DNA of 64,000 bases from Guillardia theta CCMP2712. Lineage: Eukaryota; Cryptophyceae; Pyrenomonadales; Geminigeraceae. The translations under genes were made by a program, and so were the position numbers. Positions 29,013 through 39,304 of this stretch are shown here, in pieces (position 1 is the stretch's first letter; each line of letters begins with the position of its first letter). The DNA lies in contig NW_005434653.1 of assembly GCF_000315625.1 (NCBI RefSeq), forward strand, positions 416,417 through 480,416, written 5' to 3'. The notes beneath the pieces were generated by a model, which saw only the letters and a program-made list of their open reading frames with translations, ran no database searches and was not told the origin of the DNA.

Positions 29013-30563
29013 CGGGAGAATCCACTTTGAAAAGTTACCAAAGGTTTCAGAGCTATCGAGTGACAGAACTGTCAAGTACTGTAGTCTAAGTCAAGCTTTT
29101 CAGCACGGCAGGTTGCTCTGATATTCAGCGATACGAATCGCCGAGGAGGCAGGAAGGGGGGGCTATAATATTGTTGCACAGCAGACCACCGGTGTGAAGG
29201 GGGAAGGAGCAAGCGGAAATCCGGAGAGTTCCGCGATTGGATATATCCATTGACAAGGGTCTTCAGAGGGGCAGACATGGGTGGGTAGGTGCTCCGAGAG
29301 TGACGTGTTGAAGATGTTTTAGGGGTAGTGGAGAGGGAAACAAAATTTGGACTAGGAAACACCGGGTAAAAGTCGAGAAATGAAGGGGTGGTCCAGCATG
29401 GGGGAAAGTTGTAGGGAGTGGGTCCTTTGACCACTGGATATTGTGTTGATATGAAGAGTATGGGGGTGGTGTCAGCATCACGAATGGTTTTAAAAACATA
29501 TATTCCTCGGAATGTACCCAAGTACCGAACATGGCTCTTTTAAAACCTTAATAAATATACATTCTTTTTCTTGAGCTAAAATACAGATATAGCTTTACCT
29601 TTCAATTCAATGATCCTGAAAACAATCGTTTTCGGGAAGTCTGCACAGCGGAAAAACATGTAGCACCACATTGAGCTGCCAGGGAGATTTGCGACCCATG
29701 GGGGCATCGAAGGTCGGAGGGACCCCACCATAGGTCGTATGTCCACCCCCTGGTACCCGTGTTTGAACCCACCCGTTTACAGACTGTCATCAGAGTTTAA
29801 GCCCTCCGTCGGCCCCCGGAACAGTTTTAGACCAAGGAAATGCGACCTATGTCCTAGGTCTCTAGAGTAAAAGCTCTGTGATCTTCTGTGATTCGCTCCT
29901 GCGTAGAATTTAAAAAGAATGACAACTTTTCCTTACCAAAACGAGGCAACAAATGCAAAGTTTCAAAGTTTGTTCACATCCTATTATGCTCTACTATCAT
30001 TCACATAGACACAGTACAGTACAGTTCAGGTGTGCCAGCTCAGGCCACTCATGACTGCTTTTGAGCGGATCATTACTGAGTGAAACTTGCAAGTAGGTGT
30101 CGCAGCCACTCGTGTTGATTGTGTTGATATTGAACATGGGTAGCGGGCCAGTGTTCTTGGCGGGCCAGTTGAATCCAATCGACGGTCATTCAAGTCATCT
30201 TGTTCACTAGTTCAATGGCATTCAGCATAATTCATCGACGCCTAAATCATTCCTCGACAGCAATCCAGAGGCTTTGTTCTAACAAACTTCGAGTTGGAAC
30301 ATGATCTGAAATATCACGACTGGACTGGATGATATATTATCTGCACTATGCAAGAATGCATCAAGAAATATCCTGAAATATTTGCATGGTTCCAAGTGCA
30401 ATACAGCAATACGGCCGTGCCAGTGTAGGTATGAAATTTTATAATTTACAAATCGCAGAACAATCACACGTTCCTACGCACTACGCAATTGAACAGTTAT
30501 CTAAAAGAGAAGTGATGAACAGTTATCTAAAAGAGAAGTGTTGTAAAAGAAAGAATTCAAAAA
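29013..30563. other. Intergenic region between RWP-RK copies B and C
   Basis: No gene is supported. 29100-29480 has G-rich tracts (GGGGTAGTGG and similar). The remainder is AT-rich, unstructured DNA. An open frame across 29072-29521 has no domain and unusual composition. Confidence 0.4.
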
Positions 30564-31073
30564 TTATGGAAACAACGGTGTTTCATTATCAATGATGTCA
30601 CTGTCTCCCACTTCAATGAACCAGCGAATCCACTTCGAATCCACAACTTCAGCACCTTCTGCCGATTCTGTGTGTTCACTTCCACTCTCTGAAAGCCCTT
30701 CAATATTGTCCTCATGGTCATCCTCTTGGTCCTTCATTTCTTGTGATGAGGAATCACTGCTAGTTTGGGAATGCTGGAAGTCTTGCTCGTTTGAAAGTGA
30801 AAAACTCTCATCTCCATTGTTCAAGAGCACGCTGACGAAGGTATCATGCTCCTCGTTTCGCTTTCGAGAGTATGGCCATCGCGAAATTCCTAGCCTACGA
30901 CAGGAGGACTTAAGGCTCGAGAGGGAAACTCCCAAAATGGCTGCTGCGTCTTCCTGCCTCATGTGATAGAATTGCTCTAGTGCGTTGACTGTCAACTCAA
31001 CCTTCCTTGTCTTACGTCCAGAACCGTCCTGTACTCTTGTCCTCGCGTTAACCTTCACCGCAGCAGCTTGCAT
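30564..31073 (-). CDS. RWP-RK domain transcription factor C (169 aa, intronless)
   Basis: A single exon from ATG 31073 to TAA 30564. It starts MQAAAVKVNARTR and carries the domain VELTVNALEQFYHMRQEDAA, AILGVSLSSLKSSCRRLGIS, RWPYSRK. It lacks the intron present at the L|G position of copies A and B. An acidic, serine-rich tail follows (SSQEMKDQEDDHEDN), ending in SKWIRWFIEVGDSDI. That aligns with the C-terminal motif of copy A. Role as for copy A. Confidence 0.88.
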   Translation of the reverse strand: MQAAAVKVNARTRVQDGSGRKTRKVELTVNALEQFYHMRQEDAAAILGVSLSSLKSSCRRLGISRWPYSRKRNEEHDTFVSVLLNNGDESFSLSNEQDFQHSQTSSDSSSQEMKDQEDDHEDNIEGLSESGSEHTESAEGAEVVDSKWIRWFIEVGDSDIIDNETPLFP

Positions 31074-32499
31074 GGTTTTGGAGTCAATTGGAGTCCCCGT
31101 GCTGGAAATAACAGGTTGTGGGTTCTATTTCCACCTGACCCTGACTTTTATCTCTTGTCCCCCTGTACCCAGTACCCCAATTTCTCCTGTGCACTACCCT
31201 GTCTATTTCCTTCTTTCTTGCCACCCCACCACCAATAGAGTTTCGGCCCCCTTTCCCAAAGTAAAAAGCACCCCACCTCCCTCGAACAATATTTAGGGAC
31301 CCTGTAATGGGATTGTGAATACCCCCACCCTTCTTTTCTCTGTCAAGAAACCCCACATCCTGACCTGTTTGCGAACTATTTCCGACCCCTACCCCTGTTT
31401 CCTGTTGGAGTACCCTACCATTTGCAAGAAAGTCTTAGACAATATCCTCTTCTGGACCATTCTAGGATTTTACTACATCAACAATCTCCTCCGTATCTCC
31501 ACTACAACGTTTTATTTCTGACAGTCAAACCCCAGGTGTTGACTCCCACCCCACCCTTGAGAGTCAGCGTCCGGAAGCCAGGTTCGGAGGGCCCAGAGGG
31601 GGTATAGGTACGATTGAAGGGAAGACGCATCTCAAGAAGCTGCAAGGGCGGCCGCGTAAAGTAAAGGAAGCGATCATATTGGTCTTTACTCAAAGTTAAG
31701 TTAAACATTACTACGCCCCCGGCTGTTGACTACCCTTCTATACAGAAAGGCCGGGCGGAAGTGGCGGCACGGCACGGACTCCAAACCGTGACGGTGACGG
31801 GTCAAAAAACCTTTCAAAGTTAAAACTGTTAAGTAACAAACTTAGGCAACGAGGACACCCAGGAGACTCGGTACTTCAGAGGACTGTAACGGTGAGAACC
31901 AACAGTGCCGACTGCTGTCCCCCAAACTTAACTGATACCTTCACTTCAGTAACTACTACCTTAACCGTTCAGTGAAATGGACACCGCCCCCCCGCGGAGC
32001 CTCGGATCATATCGGATGCCCAAAGTCATCCTCACGGACTCCGGCGGATGGCATCGTCAGGCACGTTACTCAGTGTCTCAGTGACGACTACCGGGCCGTA
32101 CTCCGTGCTGCGGCGTACCGTAGTACGGTACCGTACGGTACCATGACCGTACCATGACAGTGACATGATACTAGTAGGCCGACGCGCTGTGTCGACGCGC
32201 GGCCCAGTGACCGTACGGTGATCGGATCGGACCGTCCGAATCCGTGGCCCTGTGGGGTGCCGGGACTCATGATCCGAGCCCAGACGGACGGGAGTCAGTA
32301 TGGAAGGACCATGCTACCGTCGTGCCGGATGCCAGATTGACCGTGAGTGTACTACCGTAACTTGGCTACTACTGACAGTCACCGAGGCTAGTCACAGCGA
32401 TCGGGATCGGAGCCCCCGCCGCCCAGCCTGGATTCCGTGCCATGGCATCAAGAAATCGTCGCCTTCCCTGAGCAAGCGGTTGAAAAAGTCACTCAGTGA
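31074..32499. other. Intergenic region with CCC tracts and GC-rich island 4
   Basis: 31140-31560 has repeated CCCACC/CCCC words. TTTACTCAAAG lies at 31685-31695. 31740-32450 is a GC-rich island rich in GTACCGTACGGTACC, CAGTGAC and GATCGGATCGG words. No gene is supported. Confidence 0.45.
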
Positions 32500-33888
32500 C
32501 TACATGATCAGCTGTACCGTAGTCTGACCTGCCGTTTCATCCATCATGACTTGAATGGCCTGTTCGCGGATCTCTTCTTCTAAACATGTGCCCAATCAGA
32601 TCCTGAGATGCCAGCGTGCGCCGCTGACTCACCCACGTTCACTTTAAAAGCAACGTCCTCGCCAAAGTTCTCGTCTTCGATGATCCTGATCAGAACAGCG
32701 ATCATGATCGAAGCACTGGACCGCAGGTGGACTGCTCACCCTCCCAGGGCTTCGAGGGATGATCGCAACTTTGCATAGAGTCCATAATCGACACCAGATA
32801 CAGCCAGCCTGACGCGGAAGACTCGCTCCACTGTCTTGGAGCCCAAGAGAGTTACCTGCCGTAGGGTGAGGTAAGGTGCTTAGACCCTGGAACGTCCTCC
32901 TCTCGTACCTGTGCACACTCGGTGTATGCCTTGACTAGACCTCCTGTTCCTAACTTGGTCCCACCGAAGTATCTTGTCACCACCTTCACACCTCCGTCAG
33001 CAAAGAAGGCCTACGCTAGGGGATCAAGTACCAGTGTGCAATCAGTGACAGAACTGCCGGCAATGACGTTGAGGATGGGCCTGCCTGCAGAATAATTCCT
33101 TACTTCAACATGTCTCCTCTCTGTTACATCACGAGCACCTGCTGTTCCCGATGGCTCCCCGTCATCGCTCATGCCCTCGATCGAGCTGTATAGAGCAATT
33201 AATACTCGACCACAGTGTCATCAGTCGATCCCTACCTTGATGCATCGCCGATCTTGAAAGCTGTGCATACCATCATAGAACATGTCAGAGTTGCAGTTTG
33301 ATGGAGCGGCAGGCGGTATACTCATCCCCGGCCTTACCGTAGCAGTTATGCCTTGCGTCGGGATAGCGCACTTTCATGTCAGCGATGAATTTCCTGTACT
33401 CCCTCAGGGCAAGGAGCACCTCGAAGCTCTTTCATTCACCTCGCATCTTCAACTGAAGGAGTGTATGCTAACGTCCCAATGAAGCGGCTATTCTTCACCT
33501 TGATTTCTGCTGATGTTTCTTCAGCAGGCGTAAACCAGGCGGACTTTCCTTCGCTGGCCATCATTCTAGGAGATGCATTTCTACTTCCTCTCGTGTTACT
33601 CTTCTTGGAAGAAAGGAATCGACCCAGTACAACCGAACGGCATGATCTCATCCTCCCCTGTCCATTGCAAGCCGCTGCACCGAACGTGTGCCCATGGACC
33701 AGAAGCGCGAACCCATGCGCTGCTGGGAACCGGCAAAGAGCGATCATGCTGATGAGGGAAAGAGTAAGGAGCAGCTTCAGGCAAGAAGAAGCTCGTCGGG
33801 ATCGGATCTCTGTCCCTCGTCCTCGACCCTCTTGGAAGCGCCAGAAGGTCCTGAGAGCATGCGCATCGCCGCACTCCTCTCCGCTCAT
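32500..33888 (-). CDS. IMPACT/YigZ-family protein with plastid-type presequence (320 aa)
   Basis: Nine exons: complement(32500-32579, 32633-32685, 32740-32855, 32909-33010, 33050-33084, 33139-33185, 33236-33260, 33338-33393, 33440-33888). All phases agree and seven of eight introns are 39-54 bp. The domain shows VKNSRFIGTLAY, YPDARHNCYAFKIGD, MSDDGEPSGTAGRPILNVI and VVTRYFGGTKLGTGGLVKAY, the full UPF0029 signature. The spacing from SRFI to HNC equals that of bacterial YigZ (34 residues), which supports the 46-bp first intron. There is no RWD domain, so it is closer to bacterial YigZ than to animal IMPACT. The N-terminal 110 residues hold a hydrophobic segment (LKLLLTLSLISMIALC), then AAHGF and a basic serine-rich stretch, as expected for a complex-plastid targeting signal. 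Start at 33888 is the first in-frame ATG. Biochemical role unknown. Confidence 0.85.
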
Positions 33889-34500
33889 CCCATGGCCTCC
33901 CCGTCGCAATCTGAAAGTTCACTCATTATAGAAGACTAAAGTTTCTTGTACAAATATTCTGTTGATAAACTCATCCTTTATAAGAACAATGTGTCCGCCT
34001 CAGTGCCAAAAATAGAAATTGCAAAAAGGCAGAAGCATTTTGGAGATCGAGTGAGGAATTTCGGACCTGTCGGACGCCATGGAGGAGGAGGAGCCAGGGT
34101 CAATGATCATGATGGGAGGAGGACAGGAAGGGATCGATCGAGACGAAGCTCGCACGAGATCGTGCTGGTCATGGTGGATGACAGCGCATGACTGCTGGAG
34201 GCGAGGCGAGGCCCATGAGTGTGGAGAAGCGCTGAAACGAGCGAGGGGAGCCGGGCTATCGGAGGAAGCGAATGTACGTTGAATCTCCCCCCCGTTACTT
34301 GAACTACCCGCTGCCTGCACCTCCTGGACGAAGTTTCATCGACAGCCTCCGGTGGCGGCAGAGCTTCGGACTCCCTGCCTTCGAGAGCCTGACACCAACT
34401 CAAAGCAAGTGTTGGCTTCGGTGTGATGAAGAACATTTCAACATACCCTCGCAACGTACATGATCAACGACGCGTTGTTTCCTTACATTATCTATATGCC
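33889..34500. other. Region left of the assembly gap, nothing assigned
   Basis: Several short open frames exist on both strands (for example 34000-34320 minus) but none shows a domain or convincing splice structure. Part of a gene interrupted by the gap may lie here. Confidence 0.3.
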
Positions 34501-34600
34501 NNNNNNNNNNNNNNNNNNNNNNNNNNNNNNNNNNNNNNNNNNNNNNNNNNNNNNNNNNNNNNNNNNNNNNNNNNNNNNNNNNNNNNNNNNNNNNNNNNNN
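34501..34600. other. Assembly gap (100 N)
   Basis: One hundred undetermined bases followed directly by 29 C residues (34601-34629) and TCCCC-rich repeats. A round 100 usually denotes a gap of unknown size. Confidence 0.98.
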
Positions 34601-34729
34601 CCCCCCCCCCCCCCCCCCCCCCCCCCCCCTTCTCCCCTCTCCCCTCTCCCCTCTCCCCTCTCTCCTCATGCAGTGAAAAGTTGCTGAACCTTGAGACATC
34701 AGCTTAGTTGTCTTCTATGGAAGTTCCCG

Positions 34730-35930
34730 CTTCAGGTCGACTCAGTCGCCAACGAGGCCCTTGCAAGGTGTCAAGTCATCGTGCGGGTCCTTCTATGACA
34801 ACTGGTTGTTTATCTGCAGTCTCAAGGTGCTGAACAATGCTCGGAGCTTCCAAGGAGGCAACGAGCATCAGGCGGCATACCGAGAACTCAGGAAGTCCGT
34901 CGTTCGAATGAAATCGCTAGTATTCATCCTTGGCTACTTCTTCCTCGCTCGCCTGACGACGCTGAGCAGATACAGGAGGGAGTCTCGCTGTCATCGCAAG
35001 AGGACTGGCAGTTAGGGAGAGGAGCCGTTCTCACTCTGATCGACTCGTGCAAGTGCTTTGCATCGATGAGTCTGATAGTTGCAAACTTGCGTGGGGATCA
35101 CGAACAGGGCAGGAGCAGCATCTTGCAAGACAGTGCCGATGCTCTTGCTCTCGTTACCGGACGGATTGCCAGCATGTTCAATGGTGGGAGGTGTGCAGGA
35201 GATGGGGTAATGCTGGGCAGTCCTGTGACGCCTGAGCAGGTGCTGGGAGGATGTGGCGAGTCAGGCCGGGTCCGGCATGGAGCTACTTCAAGGGACCGAG
35301 GTGCTTGCTTTCGATCTTGTGGTGCTGCTCTGAACCCGAGGAAACGACAGAGATGCTTGCAATGTCTTGAGCAGTGGTTGTGCGATGCCATGAATGAGCC
35401 TCCCAGAGCTCCTTCTTGGCGCAAGTCGCACTTTGTTGTTTGGAACACAATCCGTGAAGGTCGCACAAGGACGGAATTGCAAAGTGAGCTCACGGGTTCT
35501 GTACCAGATTCTGATTCAAGTCTTGTTTGCTTGCATGCGTTGGACCTGATCCTTGTTTCCCTCTCTACCATCATGTACATGAACAAGCCAAGTACACAGG
35601 ACCATGTCAAGGGTCTCCTGCATAAGGTCGACATGTTGATTTTCTGACTCGTTGTGTTGAAACGTTCAACATCCAGCTTCAAAGTCTCACATGCAAGTTT
35701 ATGACCCCAAAGAATGTCAAGAGGAGGGCAGGTGAGTCTGACACAATCCGTCAGCTCCTTGTGTGGAGGAGAGATAGAGGTGCACAACAAACTGGATCCA
35801 CCGCAGACGAAGATGCAGCTGCGCAGCCCAAGATATCCTTCCGATGCTACTTATCTCTCCTGCACTCCAAGTGCTGCTACATCCTTGCATGTATCACCGC
35901 ATGTCGACATGTGGCATGCAGGATGACTTT
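34730..35930 (+). CDS. Unresolved coding exons, unrecognised
   Basis: Plus-strand stretches look coding: LIDSCKCFASMSLIVANLRG continuing with SSILQDSADALALVTGRIAS (35030-35190), LQCLEQWLCDAMNEPPRAPS (35350-35410), and VDFLTRCVETFNIQLQSL followed by a good donor at 35730 (GGCAG|GTGAGT). They are helical and recall HEAT- or TPR-like proteins, but I cannot join the exons with certainty or name a family. They may be the 5' part of the TPR-like gene that follows. A minus-strand frame across 35098-35790 is probably a shadow. Confidence 0.3.
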
Positions 35931-36019
35931 GCTGGTGTCAGGTTGTCACTTCCTCCAAGGTAGTTTCCAGGAATCCCTCGAGGCTGTGAAGAGCTCGGTG
36001 CAGTCCACTACAGACTGTC

Positions 36020-37449
36020 TCCTACCCGCCCTGATGCTGTCGGGCAGGACTTACTGCAACCGCACGTGCTGTACCTGGAAGGCTGCCTGAGGCTTCTCTT
36101 GTCCCAGGAGTTGGTGCAAGGTGAACTGCAAGCATCGCACAAGCCCTTGCAGGAAGACGAGGGCAGCGAGGAAAGCAGAGAGGATGGTCGTCCTGCCAAA
36201 CGGCAGAGGAAGGAGGGGAAGGAAGAGACTGGGAGGACGCGAGGACGCGAGCATCTTGTGCGAGCGATAGAAGCATTTCGATCGTGCGAGGCAAAGAAGG
36301 TCCTTGAGTTGCTTCGTGCTGGCTGATGGCTGATGGGGAGTTTGAACCATCAGTATCGTCCTACTGAAGCCCTCAATGCATCTGCTCAGTGCCTCGCGAT
36401 CTTGGCCGACATGTCGAGGAGGTCGAACTTATCGGAAGGTCGTGACCGCATGAGTCAGAAAGGAGCAGAGGCAACCAGTGAGCGTCCTGCTGCTTCTCTC
36501 AACCAGAGCGTTCCCATGAATCACTCGGATCTAGAAACAATACAAGAGTTCGAGAAGTGCCTGAAGCAAAGTGAGTTGTGACTTTGCCAGCCTGCTGTGG
36601 AGAAGATGGTGCTGAACGAGGAGAGCAGGTGAGGATGCATCTGGCTCACTCTTGTCTTCATGGGTTCTTGTAAATATATCCCGGATGTATCGACATGTTG
36701 GAAACATTGACATGGAAGAGACAATGCTGCGCAATTTTCTCCAGGTGACGAAGACGACGAAGACGACGAGGAATATGACGATGGTCGAGATTATGATGAT
36801 GATGATGATGATGATGATGGTTTTGGTGGTGATGTTGGCTACCATTGGGTCTTGGTGTAGGAGGAGGAGGAAAGGAGGAGGAGGAGGAGGAGGAGGAGGA
36901 GGAGATCTCAATATGACTTCTGTATCTATATCTCAGTCTGGAACTCAACAAAAAGTCGGCCAGCTTACAAGCAATCGTCACCGTATTCCTTTACAACCTC
37001 CCCATCGCCAAGAGGCTTCTTTCTCGTCTACAGCTCTTCAGTATGGCAGAAACGGAATCCTCCTCCTTCTCACGTTCCATACCTCCTCTTTCTTTTCTCC
37101 CTCCCCCTATTCTCCCTCCTTCTCGTCATCTCGTTCCACCTTCTCCTCCTCCTCCTCCTCCTCCTCCTCCTCGTTTTCCTCCCCTTACCCTTTCTCTTCC
37201 TCCTCCTCCCCTCTCTCCCCCTCCTCCTCTTTCCATTCCTGATTATTCTTTAACAACGTGCTGAAGGTCACGGCATGCAAGAGTCAAAATGCTGCAAGGA
37301 GATGTCAATGAGGTTGGTCGGATTGCACGTCTGCCTATCATCATCAACTTCTACTTCGTCAGCTATCATTTCTAACAACTCCACCATCGGCATCATCACT
37401 ACCACTCTCATCGTAATCGTCGGCCGCGTCCTCCTCCTCCTCCTCCTCC

Positions 37450-37494
<45 letters not shown>

Positions 37495-39302
37495 CTTCTT
37501 CACAGGCAGAAAAGCTGTACGCGCGTCTCCTCCATAGGAAGGAAGAGCAAGAAGGTCAGCCCTCAACAGCCTATCAACTCTGATTGACAAGTTGCAGACG
37601 CCGCATGGGCCAAGGAGATGCAAGCAAACTCTTGGCTGCCGCACGGTGGAGCATACTTGTCTTGTCTTTACAGCTTACAGCCTCTCAGCCGAGGAGGAAG
37701 CTGCCGATGAAGTCGCCATGAAGGAGGATTACATTTACCTCCTCCTCTCCTCCGGGGAGCCCGAGCGAGCATTGCAGGTGTCCCGAAGTTCCTCCTGCCT
37801 TCCCCCACCCGCCTCCTCCTCTCCGTCTCCCTTCACTCTCTCTCCCTTCCTCTCTTTCCCTCTTGTCCTCTCTCACTCCCTCCCTCCCTCCCTCCCTCAC
37901 TCACTCACTCACTCCCTCCCTCCCTCACTCCCTCCCTCCCTCCCTCACTCACTCACTCACTCACTCACTCACTCACTATCACTCACTCACTCACTCACTC
38001 TTGCCCCTTCCTTTCCCTCCCTCCCCCCAATCTCGGTCATTGTTTCCCTCCTCGTCCTCACTCGCTCCTCAGCTCTGCCTTCAAGTGTTGGCGCAAGAGC
38101 CCAACAGCGTCAACGCGCTCAAGTATCAGGCTGATGCGCTTGTCTGCCTCGAGCGAGCCGAGGTCAACCAACGACGCTCCATCCCGAACTCCTCCTGCTC
38201 CTGCTCCTCCTGCTCCACAACCACCACCACAGCTCCTCCTCCTCCTCCTCCTCCTCCTCCTCCTCCTCTCCTTGGACACGCGTGCTCCTTTTGCTCCACT
38301 CCTACCTTGGTTGCTCCTCCTGCCCTGCCTTATCTCTCCTCTTTCTCTTCTCACGTCATTTCAGGAGGCGCTACCTCCTCTGGATACCCTGGCTGCTCTG
38401 CTCCTGGAGGCGATCGACAGCCTGGAGAAGGAGGGAAGAGAAACAGGAGGAGGCGACGAGCTTCTCTCCTCGTACAGAGAGGCTCTTGCTGAATGCTACA
38501 ACAATCACTCCCTAGTCCTCACCTGCCTCAACCAGTCGGAAGCTGCTGCTCTCGTTCTCAACAAGAGCCTCCAACTATCTCCCAATCTGTCTGCTGCCGC
38601 ATACAACGTTAGGATATCACCCTCGATTCCTTTCCTCGGCTCTCTCCATTTCCTGCGCACCTCCCCTCCCCTCCCCTCTCCTTCTCTCCTCCCCTTTTCT
38701 TTTACCATCTCCTTTCCTCCCCTCTCCTTGCCTCCCTTCTCCTCTCCTCTCCTCCCCTCCCCTCCCCTCCCCTCCCCTCTCCTCTCCTCCTGACCCTGAT
38801 GACGGCAGCACACGCTGATGCTCCTCCCCTCCCCGCCCCTCTCCTCTCTACCCCTCTCCTCTCCTCCCCTCCCCTCCCCTCTCCTCTCCTCTCCTCTCCT
38901 CTCCTCCTGACCCAGATGACGGCAGCACACGCTGATGCTGTGGACGAGGGAGCAGCATATGGACGCCAGCTCCTTCTGGCTGAACCAGCGGAGCGTCGGC
39001 CCGAGGTGAGGAGGAGAGCAGCGACTGCGAGAGCATGAACATCCAGCAGGGGCGACCTTGTTACCCTCCAGCAGCATCGTGCGCATGCCATACAGGAGCT
39101 GGAAGCAAGCGATGCAAGGATAGTGTCGCACGTTGCGGGCTACTTGACCCCGTCGATGGTGTGCAAACCTTCAAGTCACTTACTATCTAACTTTACATAT
39201 GTACAGGTGTACGCCCTCGACGTCATGGTCTTGGACTATTGCATCAGGGAGATCGAGGACTTGCAGTCTGCGTGCCTGCTAGAAAGTTTCTCACAACCCT
39301 GA
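36020..39302 (+). CDS. TPR-like helical repeat protein, 3' exons
   Basis: Exons include a segment around 36030-36325 (LLQPHVLYLEGCLRLLLSQE ... HLVRAIEAFRSCEAKKVLEL), then AEKLYARLLHRKEEQEG, EEEAADEVAMKEDYIYLLLS, CLQVLAQEPNSVNALKYQAD (a TPR-like A-x-x-P-N-x-x-A unit) and ECYNNHSLVLTCLNQSEAAA followed by NKSLQLSPNLSAAAYN. They end with HTLMLWTREQHMD, FWLNQRSVGPR, GDLVTLQQHRAHAIQELEAS and the last exon 39207-39302 (VYALDVMVLDYCIREIEDL). Paired helices with the A/L/Y pattern support a TPR-type solenoid, probably a scaffold. The family is not recognised. The stop ends at 39302, two bases from the stop of the opposing voltage-sensor phosphatase gene. Confidence 0.45.
37436..37496 (+). repeat. (CTC)n/(ATC)n microsatellite
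   Basis: CTC triplets pass into about 17 ATC units just before a TTCTTCACAG acceptor in the TPR-like gene. Confidence 0.8.
37870..38003 (+). repeat. (CCCT)n and (CACT)n tetranucleotide repeats
   Basis: Blocks of CCCT alternate with blocks of CACT inside an intron of the TPR-like gene. Confidence 0.8.
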
Positions 39303-39304
39303 CC

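Noticed and set aside
33394-33439. Very short introns (11, 13, 20 or 34 bp) in the IMPACT/YigZ gene
   Set aside because: A 46-bp GT-AG intron gives both the correct frame and the family's exact residue spacing between SRFI and HNC.
35098-35790. Minus-strand frame of 230 codons
   Set aside because: Rich in Cys, Pro and Ser with no domain; the plus strand has better composition and splice sites.
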